A stretch of 64,000 nucleotides of DNA from Stagnihabitans lacustris. GTDB lineage: Bacteria; Pseudomonadota; Alphaproteobacteria; Rhodobacterales; Rhodobacteraceae. The position numbers and the translations under genes are program-made. Where the stretch lies: assembly GCF_025950525.1 (NCBI RefSeq), contig NZ_JAPDGS010000006.1, forward strand, positions 1 through 64,000, given 5' to 3'. The notes below the pieces were generated by a model. The model saw only the letters and a program-made list of their open reading frames with translations. It made no database searches and was not told where the DNA came from. Below, piece after piece: positions 1 through 8,490 of this stretch (positions are counted from its first letter, which is position 1; each line of letters begins with the position of its first letter).

Positions 1-99
1 CGCCTCAGTGTATCTGCTTGTCTTCATTCGGAATCTCCTCGTTCATCTTGGCGAGAAAATTCTACTTATCCAGCCCCGTTAAGAATGGGGGGGATTACC
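1..99 (-). mobile_element. IS3-family insertion sequence, end and first codons of OrfA (cut by window edge)
   Basis: Only the first nine codons of an ORF are inside the window: reading the minus strand from base 27 down to base 1 gives MKTSRYTEA, the usual opening of IS3-family OrfA transposases. An AGGAG ribosome-binding site sits 6 bases before that ATG. The outer end of the element is probably the C-rich block near 87-99, which would be the terminal inverted repeat, but the second copy is outside the window so the exact boundary is a guess. The transposase body lies to the left of the window. Confidence 0.6.
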
Positions 100-556
100 A
101 TTGCGTCATGCCGCTAGGCGCGGCTCCGATCCTGTCGCGCAGAGCGCGGCATCTGACGGAGCAGGACTTGACGGGCCATCCACAACTGCGCCCGATCCTG
201 CTGCAGGCCGGGCGGGAGGGCAACCACAGCGACCCGATTGTCTCGCCACAGCACGCTGTCTGGACTGGGGCCGGGACTGAGCCCGCGGGCGACACAGGCC
301 GGGTTTCGCGGCAGCCTCTGCGCAGCCTATGGCCCCCCTTCCCACAGGGTCCTGTCCGCCCGACAGGCGCGCTGGCTTCGGGACCAAGGGCGGACAGGTC
401 CTGCCCTCCTTTTCGCCTGTCGGCCGATATCGCCCGCCCCTCTTTCCATGTGCGGCCCTGTCACGGCTGGCTGTCATGCACCCGGGGCCATTTCGCCAAC
501 TTCGCCCCCCGGTTGCCGCCGGGCCGCAGGGCACTATCTGACAAGGGGGAGAAGCC
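100..556. other. Region without a recognisable gene
   Basis: Between the IS end and the first gene there is about 450 bases of GC-rich sequence. Several open frames cross it on both strands, but none has a ribosome-binding site, a recognisable domain or consistent coding character. It may hold remains of whatever the insertion element landed beside. The last bases carry the GGGGGAGAAG ribosome-binding site of the next gene. Confidence 0.4.
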
Positions 557-1243
557 ATGCTGATCGTCACACAGACCACCGTCCTGAACCCCGCGGTCCT
601 GGAAACCCGCAGCCTGCCGAAGAAATTCTTCGGCCGTGTGCTGGTGCTGCCACGGGGGGCCACCCCGGGCCAATGGCTGCGGCTGGTCGTGGAAATCCAG
701 CTTCTGCGCTATCTGCTGACCCTGACGCCCTTTGTGGTCATCCCCTTTGCCTCACGCGACCTGGCCTTGCCGGTCATGGAGGCCCCCGCGCTGATGCTTT
801 TGTTGATCGGCCTTGTCGAACTTCGGGTGCTGCGGCGGTCAAAGGCGGTGCGCGCCCGCGCGATCACCGAGGACGAGGCCGCCCGGCGTCTGGATCTGCT
901 GTCGTTTCGCGCCCGGGCCTGCCTGCGCCGGATCGCGGCCCTGCATGACGTGACCGAGGGGCAGTTGCGCCTTGTCGTCGAACAATCGCCCTTGGCCCGG
1001 CTTCCTCCCCTGACGCTTGTTTCGGTGCAAAGCGACCAGCCTGAACCGCATCTGTTGGCGTTGGACGCGCAGGACCGCGCCGTCCTAAGCACGCTGTTCG
1101 ATCACGATTTCACCGAAAGGGACCTTCTGGTGACGAACCAGCGCGACGACATCTATATCCGCGACATCGCGCAAGAGGCCCGGGCGGTCTCGGCCCAATC
1201 GCGGTTGGCGGCCTTTCTGGACAAGCGCGAGGCAAGCGCATGA
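557..1243 (+). CDS. Hypothetical membrane protein, first gene of AAA+/VWA operon
   Basis: The predicted protein has 228 residues and I do not recognise its family. Two hydrophobic stretches at about residues 42-62 and 72-92 look like a membrane hairpin; the rest is charged and helical, with a long soluble C-terminal part rich in Arg and Glu. A strong ribosome-binding site (GGGGGAGAAG) precedes the ATG. Its stop overlaps the start of the ATPase gene in an ATGA, so the two are translationally coupled and probably work together. A membrane anchor for the MoxR/VWA pair downstream is a reasonable inference from position only. No sequence feature identifies a substrate or enzymatic activity. Confidence 0.75.
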   Translation: MLIVTQTTVLNPAVLETRSLPKKFFGRVLVLPRGATPGQWLRLVVEIQLLRYLLTLTPFVVIPFASRDLALPVMEAPALMLLLIGLVELRVLRRSKAVRARAITEDEAARRLDLLSFRARACLRRIAALHDVTEGQLRLVVEQSPLARLPPLTLVSVQSDQPEPHLLALDAQDRAVLSTLFDHDFTERDLLVTNQRDDIYIRDIAQEARAVSAQSRLAAFLDKREASA

Positions 1244-2343
1244 GCGTCAACGCCACCACCGTTTCGGCAGGCGAGGCGCTGCGGGTGCTGCAGGCGGGCT
1301 GGGACGCGCAGCAATCGGGGGGGATGACAGTGTCCTGGATGCTGCATGGTCGCCCCGGGGTCGGCAAGACCGAACTGGTGCAGACGCTCGCCAACCGGAT
1401 CGGGGCCGAGCTATACGACCTGCGCCTGACCACGATCGAGCCGCAGGACCTGCGCGGCCTGCCCTATTTCGACCATGCCCGCGCCAAGACGATCTGGTAT
1501 CGCCCCGAGGATCTGCCGGACACTGACGCCCCGGCGATCCTGTTCCTGGACGAGCTGACCGCCGCCGCCCCCGCGCTGCAACCCACGGTCTATGGGCTGT
1601 TGCAAGAGCGCCGCGTGGGCCGCCACCGTCTGCCGGCCCATGTGATGATCGTGGCGGCGGGCAATCAGGTCGAGGATGGCGCCATCGCCTATGATATGGG
1701 CACCGCGCTGAGTGACCGGCTGATCCATATGATCGTGCAGGCCAATCCCGACGACTGGGTCAAGAATTACGCCGTACCCGCGGGCATCCATCCCACAGTG
1801 ACGGCCTTTATCCGCACCCGCCCCGACCTGCTGGAGACGACAGAAGCCAGCCTTCGCCGCGGTCAGATGATCGCCTGCACCCCGCGCAGTTGGACCCGCG
1901 TCAGCCAGATCATGTCCAGCGTGCCGGACCGCGCCCTGCGGCAGGTCATGATCTCGGGCACGGTCGGGCTGGCTGCGGCGGCGGAATTCGCGCTGATGGC
2001 GGATGACATCGCGGCGACGGTGCGGATCGACGAGATGCTGGCCCTGCCAAGGCCTGACCGCGCCGCGCTTTATCCCGGCAGTTTGCACGGCCTGACCGCG
2101 CTGGTCTGCGGCCTTGCCGGAGCCGTGACGGAACGGACCCTGCCCGCCGCCATCGAGATGCTGGCCGATCTGCGGGGCCTGAAAGCTCCGGCCTTTCAAG
2201 GCCTGCCCTTGAGTGAACTGGCCAGCTTTGGCTTCGAACTCCTGATCACGCGGGCACTGGACAAGGGCTGGCAAGAGGTCTTTGCCCAATCCGCAGCCTA
2301 TGCCGATTACGCAGGCCAGCGGCGGGCCGCTGGCCTGCCATGA
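1240..2343 (+). CDS. MoxR-type AAA+ ATPase
   Basis: This 367-residue ATPase has a Walker A motif (GRPGVGKT, residues 37-44) and a Walker B motif (LFLDEL, 100-105), followed by a GNQxEDG-type stretch typical of MoxR-like AAA+ proteins. MoxR ATPases act as chaperones that remodel partner complexes, usually together with a VWA-domain protein encoded next door, and that is the arrangement here. The gene overlaps both neighbours by four bases (ATGA at each end), so the three genes form a tight operon. What the complex matures or activates cannot be read from the sequence. The family assignment is secure; the target is unknown. Confidence 0.88.
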   Translation: MSVNATTVSAGEALRVLQAGWDAQQSGGMTVSWMLHGRPGVGKTELVQTLANRIGAELYDLRLTTIEPQDLRGLPYFDHARAKTIWYRPEDLPDTDAPAILFLDELTAAAPALQPTVYGLLQERRVGRHRLPAHVMIVAAGNQVEDGAIAYDMGTALSDRLIHMIVQANPDDWVKNYAVPAGIHPTVTAFIRTRPDLLETTEASLRRGQMIACTPRSWTRVSQIMSSVPDRALRQVMISGTVGLAAAAEFALMADDIAATVRIDEMLALPRPDRAALYPGSLHGLTALVCGLAGAVTERTLPAAIEMLADLRGLKAPAFQGLPLSELASFGFELLITRALDKGWQEVFAQSAAYADYAGQRRAAGLP

Positions 2344-3524
2344 CCCGCGCCGCCCGCGCCTTGGCCCATCTGGCAGAGGTCGATGCGACCCTGGCGGTTC
2401 TGGCGCTGTGGTGCCGCCACCGCGACGACATGGGGGTCACGCGGACGGCGGGCGACACGATCACCTATGGCCCCGCCTTCGACCGCCTGGGGCTGCCGGA
2501 ACAAGTGGGCCTTGTCGCCCATCACGTGCTGCATGTGGCCCTGCGTCATTCCGCCCGTCAGGCCGCGCTGACCGAAAGGCTGGGCGATGGCTTTGACGCG
2601 GCGTTGTTCGGTCTGGCCGCCGATGGCATCCTGAACCAGACGCTTGTGCTGGCAGGCCATGCCATCCCGCGCCCCGCCGTGCTTTTGACCGACCTTCTGG
2701 CGCAAGCAGGGCTGCCCGACCAAACCCCCATCGCCGCGCTTGAGGCCTGGGATGTCGAGCGTCTGGCCATGGCTTTGCACCGCGACCCCAAGCAGGCCGA
2801 GCGGCTGCGGGATTGGGGCAAGACACGGGGCTTTCAGGTCGACCTGTCCACCGGCGCGCCCCAAGACGAGGGCAAGGGCCAATCCACCGCGGACTGGCGC
2901 AACCATGTGCTGCGCGCCTTTGAGGCCGGGCGCAAGGCGGGGTCCGGCATCGGCCGGCTTGGCGCGATCCTGGCCGATCTTGCCCCCGAAAGCACCCCCT
3001 GGGAGATCCTTTTGCGCGGCATCCTGGCCCGCGCCCTGACCGAAAACCCGCGCGTCAGTTGGCGGCGGCCCTCGGGTTCGTGGATTGCCCGCATGGCCGC
3101 AGCCCAAGACGGCGCCGTCCCGGTCTTCGAGCCCGGGCGCCAAAGGATGGACAACAGGCCGCGGATCGTGGTGGGCCTTGATACCTCCTCGTCGATCGAC
3201 GCCCAGACGCTGCGGCTTTTTGCGACCGAGGCCGAAGCGATTGTGCGCCGGACCGGGGCAGAGGCGCATCTTCTGGCCTTTGACGAAGCGGTCTTCGCGC
3301 AGGGCAAGCTTGGACCTGCGGGGTGGGACCTGCCCCTGCGCCAAGGCGGCGGCACCGATTTCAACGACCTGTTCCAGAAGGCCGGCGCCCTTGGCCCCTC
3401 GATCCTTGTGGTCCTGACCGATCTGGATGCGCCCCTGCCACCCGCGCCGCGGTTCCCGGTCCTTTGGGCCGTCCCCCATGAGATGCCCGCCCCGTCCTAT
3501 GGGCGCCTTTTGCGGCTGACGTGA
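2340..3524 (+). CDS. VWA-like domain protein with metallopeptidase-type N-terminal domain (DUF2201-like)
   Basis: A 394-residue protein with two recognisable parts. Near residues 61-70 lies a His-rich motif, HHVLHVALRH, at the position where the putative metallopeptidase domain of this family carries HExxH; here the second position is His instead of Glu. Around residue 280 a DTSSSI stretch follows a hydrophobic strand, as in the MIDAS site of VWA-like domains. Such proteins are usually encoded beside MoxR-type ATPases, as here, with a four-base overlap. Loss of the catalytic Glu suggests a binding rather than a peptidase role, if the family is really proteolytic at all. The gene is the last of its operon; 97 bases separate it from the next gene. 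Confidence 0.82.
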   Translation: MTRAARALAHLAEVDATLAVLALWCRHRDDMGVTRTAGDTITYGPAFDRLGLPEQVGLVAHHVLHVALRHSARQAALTERLGDGFDAALFGLAADGILNQTLVLAGHAIPRPAVLLTDLLAQAGLPDQTPIAALEAWDVERLAMALHRDPKQAERLRDWGKTRGFQVDLSTGAPQDEGKGQSTADWRNHVLRAFEAGRKAGSGIGRLGAILADLAPESTPWEILLRGILARALTENPRVSWRRPSGSWIARMAAAQDGAVPVFEPGRQRMDNRPRIVVGLDTSSSIDAQTLRLFATEAEAIVRRTGAEAHLLAFDEAVFAQGKLGPAGWDLPLRQGGGTDFNDLFQKAGALGPSILVVLTDLDAPLPPAPRFPVLWAVPHEMPAPSYGRLLRLT

Positions 3525-3621
3525 CACACAGCCGTCCCGGACCTCGCCTGATATCACGGCATCGTCATGTGCCGGATTGGACCACTGCTCTAGGTTAACG
3601 CCAACCAAGCGGAGTTTCCCG

Positions 3622-4800
3622 ATGCGGTTTGTCGCAGCCCTTGTCGGGCTTTTCCCCCTGCCTGCCCTGGCGCAGGACTGGAATACCGAGCCTGCGAATG
3701 CGCCCTATGTTGCGGCCTTTGCCGGGCAGACCCGGGCGCCTGTCTTGCCCGATGTCGCCCTGACCGTCACGCCGCTGGCCCAGGGGCTGGAGCATCCCTG
3801 GGGCATGGAGGAACTGCCCGATGGCCGTTGGCTTGTCACCGAACGCCCGGGGCGGATGCGGATTGTGGGCGATGCGGTGTCAGCCCCGATCCAGGGCCTG
3901 CCGCCGGTGCATGCCGAGGGGCAAGGCGGGCTTCTTGACGTGGCCATCGCCCCCGACTTCGCCCAGACCCGCCGGATCTGGTGGTCTTATGCCGAACCGC
4001 GCGGGGCCTTGAACGGCACCGCGGTTGCCACCGGGGTCCTGTCCGCCGACGAGACACGGGTGCAGGATGTGCAGGTGATCTTTGCGCAGCAGCCCGGTTG
4101 GGCCTCGGATGCGCATTACGGCGGGCGGCTGGCCTTTGCCCCCGATGGCGCGCTGATCCTGACGACCGGAGAACGTTCGGACCGCCGCGCGCGGGTTCAG
4201 GCGCAGGACCCCGCCAGCCACCTGGGCAAGGTCATCCGGCTGAACCCGATGGGCGGGCCTGCGCCGGGCAATCCCGCCCTGCCGGGCTGGGCGCCCGAGG
4301 TCTGGTCCATCGGCCATCGCAACGTGCAGGCAGCGGGCTTTGGCCCGGATGGCCAGCTTTACACGATCGAACACGGGCCGCTGGGCGGCGACGAGCTGAA
4401 CCGGCCCCAGGCTGGGCGCAATTACGGTTGGCCCATCATCACCTATGGGCTGGAATATTCCGGCGCAGCCATTGGCCAGGGCCAAACCCGGGCCCCGGGG
4501 ATGGAGCAGCCGCTTTACTACTGGGACCCTGTCATAGCGCCCTCGGGGCTGGTCTTTTATGACGGGGCGCTTTTCCCCGATTGGCAGGGCAGCTTGCTGG
4601 TGGGGGCCCTGGCCGGCCAGGCGCTTGTGCGCCTGACGTTGGAGGGCCAGACGCTGCAGGGCCAGGCCATCACCGGTGAAGCACGTTACCTGCAAGGCAT
4701 GGCGCGCATCCGCGATGTGGCCGTTTCCCGCGACGGCGCCGTGATGATCCTGACCGACGAAGACAACGGCGCCTTGATTAGACTGACCCCGCAAGACTGA
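3622..4800 (+). CDS. PQQ-dependent aldose/sorbosone-type sugar dehydrogenase, exported
   Basis: The 392-residue product matches the soluble glucose/sorbosone dehydrogenase beta-propeller family, which oxidises sugars with a PQQ cofactor in the periplasm. Typical propeller signatures are HPWGMEELPDGRWLVTERPG near the start, the HYGGRLAF stretch, SHLGKVIRLN, IGHRNVQ and EHGPLGGDE. The first 17 residues after the chosen ATG (MRFVAALVGLFPLPALA) form a clean signal peptide; an in-frame ATG 45 bases upstream would put charged residues before it, and the GGAG ribosome-binding site favours 3622. The substrate is not predictable. No PQQ biosynthesis gene is visible in the window. A 14-bp tandem repeat runs over its stop codon. 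Confidence 0.85.
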   Translation: MRFVAALVGLFPLPALAQDWNTEPANAPYVAAFAGQTRAPVLPDVALTVTPLAQGLEHPWGMEELPDGRWLVTERPGRMRIVGDAVSAPIQGLPPVHAEGQGGLLDVAIAPDFAQTRRIWWSYAEPRGALNGTAVATGVLSADETRVQDVQVIFAQQPGWASDAHYGGRLAFAPDGALILTTGERSDRRARVQAQDPASHLGKVIRLNPMGGPAPGNPALPGWAPEVWSIGHRNVQAAGFGPDGQLYTIEHGPLGGDELNRPQAGRNYGWPIITYGLEYSGAAIGQGQTRAPGMEQPLYYWDPVIAPSGLVFYDGALFPDWQGSLLVGALAGQALVRLTLEGQTLQGQAITGEARYLQGMARIRDVAVSRDGAVMILTDEDNGALIRLTPQD

Positions 4801-4820
4801 CCCCGCAAGACTGACCCCCA
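4781..4820. repeat. 14-bp tandem repeat across the sugar-dehydrogenase stop codon
   Basis: The unit GACTGACCCCGCAA occurs twice in full (4781-4794 and 4795-4808) and a third time in part. It includes the stop codon of the upstream gene, so slippage here would alter or repeat only the last codons. No regulatory role is evident. Confidence 0.8.
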
Positions 4821-4840
4821 AACCCTGACAGGAGAGCAAG

Positions 4841-5752
4841 ATGACCCGACTGACCCGCCGCATGGTTCTGGCCTCTGGCGCGGCCGCGAGCCTTACGCCC
4901 TTTCTCGCCCAGGCTCAGGCGCCGATGCTGGGCGCCTCGACGCCGCTGCATTACCGCTTCACACTGGGGGCGTTCGAGGTGACACCCCTGCTGGCGGGCA
5001 CCGGCACCCGCGACAAGCCGCAAGAGACCTTCGGCCTGAACGCCACGCCCGAGGAATTTGCGGCTTTGTCGGCCGAGAACCTGATCCCCGCCGACCGCAG
5101 CCAGAATTTCTTTACCCCCACCCTGGTGAACACCGGCAAGGAACTGGTCCTCTTTGACACCGGCCTGAACCCCGAGGGGCTTTTGGCCGCCCTGACCTCG
5201 GCGGGCTATACGGCCGATCAGGTCGACGTCGTGGTCCTGACCCATATGCATGGCGACCATATCGGCGGCATCGCGGGCGCGGCGGGCGTGACCTTCGCCA
5301 AGGCGCGCTATGTGACCGGCGCCATCGAGCACAACCACTGGTCGGGCGCGGCAAACGAGGGTTTCGACAAGCTGATCAAGCCCCTGAATGACAAGTTCAC
5401 CTTTCTGGATGCCGGGCAGGATGTGGTATCCGGCATCACTTCGGTCGAGGCTTACGGCCATACACCGGGCCATTTCGCCTATCACATCGAAAGCGCGGGC
5501 CAGAGGTTGATGTTGACGGCTGACATGACGAACCACGCGGTCTGGTCCCTTGCGCGGCCGGATTGGGAGGTGAAGTTCGACATGGACAAGACGGCCGCAG
5601 CCACCACGCGGCGGCGGATTCTGGGGCAGTTGGCGGCCGACAAGACGGCTTTCGTCGCCTATCACCTGCCCTTTCCGGCGCTGGGCTATGTCGAGACCCG
5701 CGGCGAGGGCTTTGCCCATATCCCCATGTCTTACCAGCTGATTATGGGCTGA
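4841..5752 (+). CDS. MBL-fold metallo-hydrolase with Tat-type leader
   Basis: A 303-residue metallo-beta-lactamase-fold hydrolase. The metal-binding motif is HMHGDH at residues 135-140, followed by further conserved His and Asp residues (the HTPGHFAYH stretch and TADMTNH). The N-terminus has two arginines before a hydrophobic run (TRLTRRMVLASGAAASL), ending in AQAQA, which reads as a Tat or Sec export signal, so the enzyme is probably periplasmic. An AGGAG ribosome-binding site lies 7-8 bases before the start. Its distance from the sugar dehydrogenase is 40 bases, so co-transcription is possible. The reaction is not identifiable: this fold covers lactonases, esterases, sulfatases and others. 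Confidence 0.85.
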   Translation: MTRLTRRMVLASGAAASLTPFLAQAQAPMLGASTPLHYRFTLGAFEVTPLLAGTGTRDKPQETFGLNATPEEFAALSAENLIPADRSQNFFTPTLVNTGKELVLFDTGLNPEGLLAALTSAGYTADQVDVVVLTHMHGDHIGGIAGAAGVTFAKARYVTGAIEHNHWSGAANEGFDKLIKPLNDKFTFLDAGQDVVSGITSVEAYGHTPGHFAYHIESAGQRLMLTADMTNHAVWSLARPDWEVKFDMDKTAAATTRRRILGQLAADKTAFVAYHLPFPALGYVETRGEGFAHIPMSYQLIMG

Positions 5753-5796
5753 CACCAAGACAGGGCGGCAGCAGCCCGGCCAAAGCCGCTGCCGGT

Positions 5797-5851
5797 CTTG
5801 GCCCGGGTGCATTTCCGGCGCTGCACCCGCCGGAAATGCATCTGGGCCAAG
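5797..5851. terminator. Long hairpin downstream of the MBL gene
   Basis: A 24-bp arm (5797-5820) is matched by its inverted copy at 5828-5851 with two mismatches and a 7-base loop. It starts 44 bases after the MBL stop. There is no T-run, which is common for terminators in this GC range; it could equally be a mobile palindromic repeat. Confidence 0.5.
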
Positions 5852-5982
5852 GCGGTCAACCGATCCCGGCGTTTTTCAAAAGGCGTTCTCAACGCCGACA
5901 GGCGAAAGATCTGGCAGTCTCGTGAGGGCGGGCGCAGACTTGGCGCCTGCCGGGCGGGCCGGTCTTGCGGAGGCCTTGCGTG
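5852..5982. other. Intergenic sequence, nothing recognised
   Basis: The 485-base gap between the MBL gene and the MATE gene holds the hairpin at 5797-5851 and the minisatellite at 5983-6036. The remainder shows no gene with a ribosome-binding site or recognisable protein on either strand. Confidence 0.4.
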
Positions 5983-6036
5983 CCGGAACACCAGGCGACG
6001 CCGGAACACCAAGCGACGCCGGAACACCAAGCGACA
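5983..6036. repeat. 18-bp tandem repeat, three copies
   Basis: The unit CCGGAACACCAAGCGACG is repeated three times back to back, with one substitution in the first copy and the last base altered in the third. It lies about 200 bases before the MATE gene. Because 18 is a multiple of three the repeat leaves all frames open, but no gene is apparent over it. Confidence 0.85.
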
Positions 6037-6237
6037 ATGCGGAACCCGCGGCCCGGTTCCCTTGACTCGTCTGCCCCGCTGCGCTACGGCCCGTGCAAGG
6101 TGCCGGGCACCTGCCGCCTGCGGACACAAGTCACGGTGAAGCCCGGATCGCGACGATATCTTACCCTCGACGCATTTCGCGTGGTGGACAATGCAGGCTC
6201 CCATCCAGATCGAAATGCCTCATCAGAGGAGTAAGCG

Positions 6238-7620
6238 ATGTCGGTCCGGCGCGCTGTCCCACAGGACAATCCCTTTCTGACCGCCCCCATCGGGCGGTTG
6301 TTTTTGTCGAATACCCTTCCCATGGCCCTGGTCATGTCGATGGGAGGTCTTCTGAACGTGGTCGACGGCGTCTTCGTCGGGCGGTTCATCGGGGCCGAGG
6401 CGCTTGCGGCGGTCAGTCTTGCCTTTCCGGTGGTCATGCTGATCTCTGCGCTGACGACACTGGCGGGGGGCGGCATGTCAAGCCTGCTGGCGCGATCTCT
6501 GGGGGCTGGGGATCGCGTCGCGGCGGCACGGGTCTTTGCCGGGGCGCATGGGTTGGTGGTGGGGATCGCGGCCCTTCTGGTGGGGCTGTGGGCGCTGTTC
6601 GGTCAGGCGCTGCTGATGCGGATGGCGGCCGGAAATGTGCCGCTGGCCCAGACGACCGGGGCCTATCTGTCCATCCTGATCTGGGCTGTGCCGGTCCAGC
6701 TCTTGCTTGGACTGCACGCTGACGCCCTGCGCGTCGAGGGCCGGGCCGGCGCGATGGCTGCGCTGTCCGTTCTGGTGAACCTGTTCAACATCGGCGCGAA
6801 CTGGCTGGGGATCGTCATCCTTGGCCTTGGGATTGCCGGCTCCGCCTTGGGAACCGTCGCGGCGCAGGTCCTTGGCCTTGCGCTGGCCCTTGCCCTGCGA
6901 GCCCGAGGGCCGGGACTCCTTCCGCTGGGCACCCTGCGGCAAGAGAGCTGGTTTGCGCAATGGCGGCCGATCGTCACCCTGGGCCTGCCCCTGTGTCTGA
7001 GCTTCCTGGGCATCGCCCTGGTCGCCAGCATGGCGATGCTGGCGCTGCGGCAGCACGCTGCCGCCTATGACACGTCGATCGCGGCCTATGGCGCGGTCAC
7101 GCGGCTTTTGAGCCTGGCCTTCCTGCCGCAGTTGGCGATTGCCTTGGCCTTGCAAGCCATCGCGGGCCAGAATGTCGGAGCCGGGCAGGGCGTGCGTGCC
7201 GTCGCGGCCCTGCGGCTGTCGATGACGGCGGCCTTGCTGTGGTGTGGAGCGGTGGCGTTGACCGGGCTTTTTGCCGGACAGGTGGTCAGCCGCTGGTTCA
7301 CCAGCGATCCGCACGTGACCCTGGCGATCGTCGCAATCCTGCGGCCCATGCTGGCGCTTTACGTCTTTGCCGGTCCGATCCTTGTGCTGGCCATGTATCT
7401 GCAGGCGCTTGGTCAGCCTGGTTGGACGGCCGCACTGACCCTGGTGAAGCCATGGGTGCTGATGCCCCTTCTTATCCTTGGACTTTCCGCCCGGTTCGGG
7501 GTGGCGGGGATATGGCTGGCCTTTCCCATGGCGGATGCGGTGGTCCTGCTGATTGCGGTGACGATCGGGCGCGCCATCCTGCGCGGCGCGACGGCGCCCG
7601 GCACGGAGGAAGCGGCATGA
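6238..7620 (+). CDS. MATE-family multidrug/Na+ efflux protein
   Basis: A 460-residue integral membrane protein of the MATE (NorM/DinF) family, which exports cationic drugs or metabolites in exchange for Na+ or H+. About twelve hydrophobic segments are visible, in two homologous halves, with the N-terminal signature PIGRLFLSNTLPMALVMS and the GGLLNVVDGVFVGRFIG stretch after it. A short AGAGGAG ribosome-binding site precedes the start. The stop overlaps the next start by four bases (ATGA), coupling it to a small glyoxalase-superfamily protein. Nothing nearby shows the substrate. Confidence 0.88.
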   Translation: MSVRRAVPQDNPFLTAPIGRLFLSNTLPMALVMSMGGLLNVVDGVFVGRFIGAEALAAVSLAFPVVMLISALTTLAGGGMSSLLARSLGAGDRVAAARVFAGAHGLVVGIAALLVGLWALFGQALLMRMAAGNVPLAQTTGAYLSILIWAVPVQLLLGLHADALRVEGRAGAMAALSVLVNLFNIGANWLGIVILGLGIAGSALGTVAAQVLGLALALALRARGPGLLPLGTLRQESWFAQWRPIVTLGLPLCLSFLGIALVASMAMLALRQHAAAYDTSIAAYGAVTRLLSLAFLPQLAIALALQAIAGQNVGAGQGVRAVAALRLSMTAALLWCGAVALTGLFAGQVVSRWFTSDPHVTLAIVAILRPMLALYVFAGPILVLAMYLQALGQPGWTAALTLVKPWVLMPLLILGLSARFGVAGIWLAFPMADAVVLLIAVTIGRAILRGATAPGTEEAA

Positions 7621-8039
7621 CCATCGACGAGGCCAAGGCGCAGGCAAAGGCCCTGCGCGCCGCCCTCGAGGCCCAGGGCCACGCCATCAGCCATGCCCAG
7701 GCGCTGGAACTTGTGGCCCGCCAGCACGGCGCCCGGGACTGGAACACGTTGCACGCCAGATTGGCGCTGCGCAATGCGCCGCCCGAATTGGGCCTTGGTG
7801 ACAGGGTGCGGGGGCTCTACCTGGGTCAGGCTTTCGCGGGCCGGATCATCGGCCTGTCGGGCCCCTTGACCCACCGGCTGATCGAGATCCGCTTCGATCA
7901 GCCGGTCGATGTGGTCCGGTTCGAGAGCTTTTCGAACCTGCGCAGTCAGGTCCGGTCTGTCATCGACGAAACCGGCCGTTCCCATCGCAAGACCTCGGAT
8001 GGCGCGCCACAATTGATCGTCCAGCGGGACAGCAGGTAG
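7617..8039 (+). CDS. Small glyoxalase-superfamily protein
   Basis: A 140-residue protein of the small family annotated as glyoxalase-superfamily proteins. It starts with a helical SHAQALELVARQHG-type segment (residues 20-40) followed by a DWNTLHA stretch, then a beta-rich half containing LGDRVRGLYLGQ and a conserved TSDG close to the C-terminus. The biochemical role of the family is not known to me. It overlaps the MATE gene by four bases and is probably co-expressed. Its last codons lie antisense to the remains of a LacI-type gene (8013-8458), so the present C-terminus may be affected by a nearby junction, although the TSDGxPxL ending looks normal for the family. Confidence 0.72.
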   Translation: MTIDEAKAQAKALRAALEAQGHAISHAQALELVARQHGARDWNTLHARLALRNAPPELGLGDRVRGLYLGQAFAGRIIGLSGPLTHRLIEIRFDQPVDVVRFESFSNLRSQVRSVIDETGRSHRKTSDGAPQLIVQRDSR

Positions 8040-8458
8040 GCCGGCGCGGGGGCCTCTTGACCCGCCATCGCAGCTTCGAAAGCCGCGCGGCCCATGTCGA
8101 AATAGGGCAGGGCCATGGTCGAAAGACCGGGCCGCAACAGTCAGCAGAAAGGCTCTTCGTTGTCAAAGCTCCTCTCGGCCAGGTCATGGCCGATGCGCAA
8201 GCCCGCCCCGGCCGCCGCCAGATAGACCTGCGGCGTCTGGGTGTCCTGATCCTGGACCTTGAACAGCATCAACGGCTTGCCATGGTGCCAGGCGGCCTCT
8301 TGCGCGCCGCCACGCTGAATAGCCCCCGGCGGTCGATCTCTTTTTGGATGCGCAGCGGGTGGTTTCGGCCACCAGCGGGTCCTTGTTCATCGCCCGCGAC
8401 ACGGTCTTCACCGAGGTCCCCGCCGCCTGTGCCACCTGCTTTTGCGTCGCCAATGGAT
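8013..8458 (-). pseudogene. LacI-family regulator, degraded
   Basis: Three minus-strand frames carry successive pieces of one LacI-type regulator. The helix-turn-helix piece reads TQKQVAQAAGTSVKTVSRAM near 8450-8380. It then shifts frame to a RIQKEIDRRG segment, then to pieces resembling the sugar-binding core, and ends with a C-terminal piece (RPGLSTMALPYFDMG) near 8137-8050. A normal family member needs about 340 residues, and less than half is left. It follows the ABC ATPase remnant directly, as in intact sugar-uptake operons. Confidence 0.75.
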
Positions 8459-8490
8459 CGTTGCCCCCAAAGCCCGACCTTTGGCACGGG

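Noticed and set aside
1411..2289. Long minus-strand frame opposite the MoxR ATPase
   Set aside because: It is a shadow of the plus-strand gene: GC-rich third positions leave the antisense frame open; there is no ribosome-binding site or domain.
6478..7647. 389-codon minus-strand frame opposite the MATE gene
   Set aside because: Its composition (Gln, Arg, His and Pro rich) is typical of antisense reading of a GC-rich membrane protein gene.
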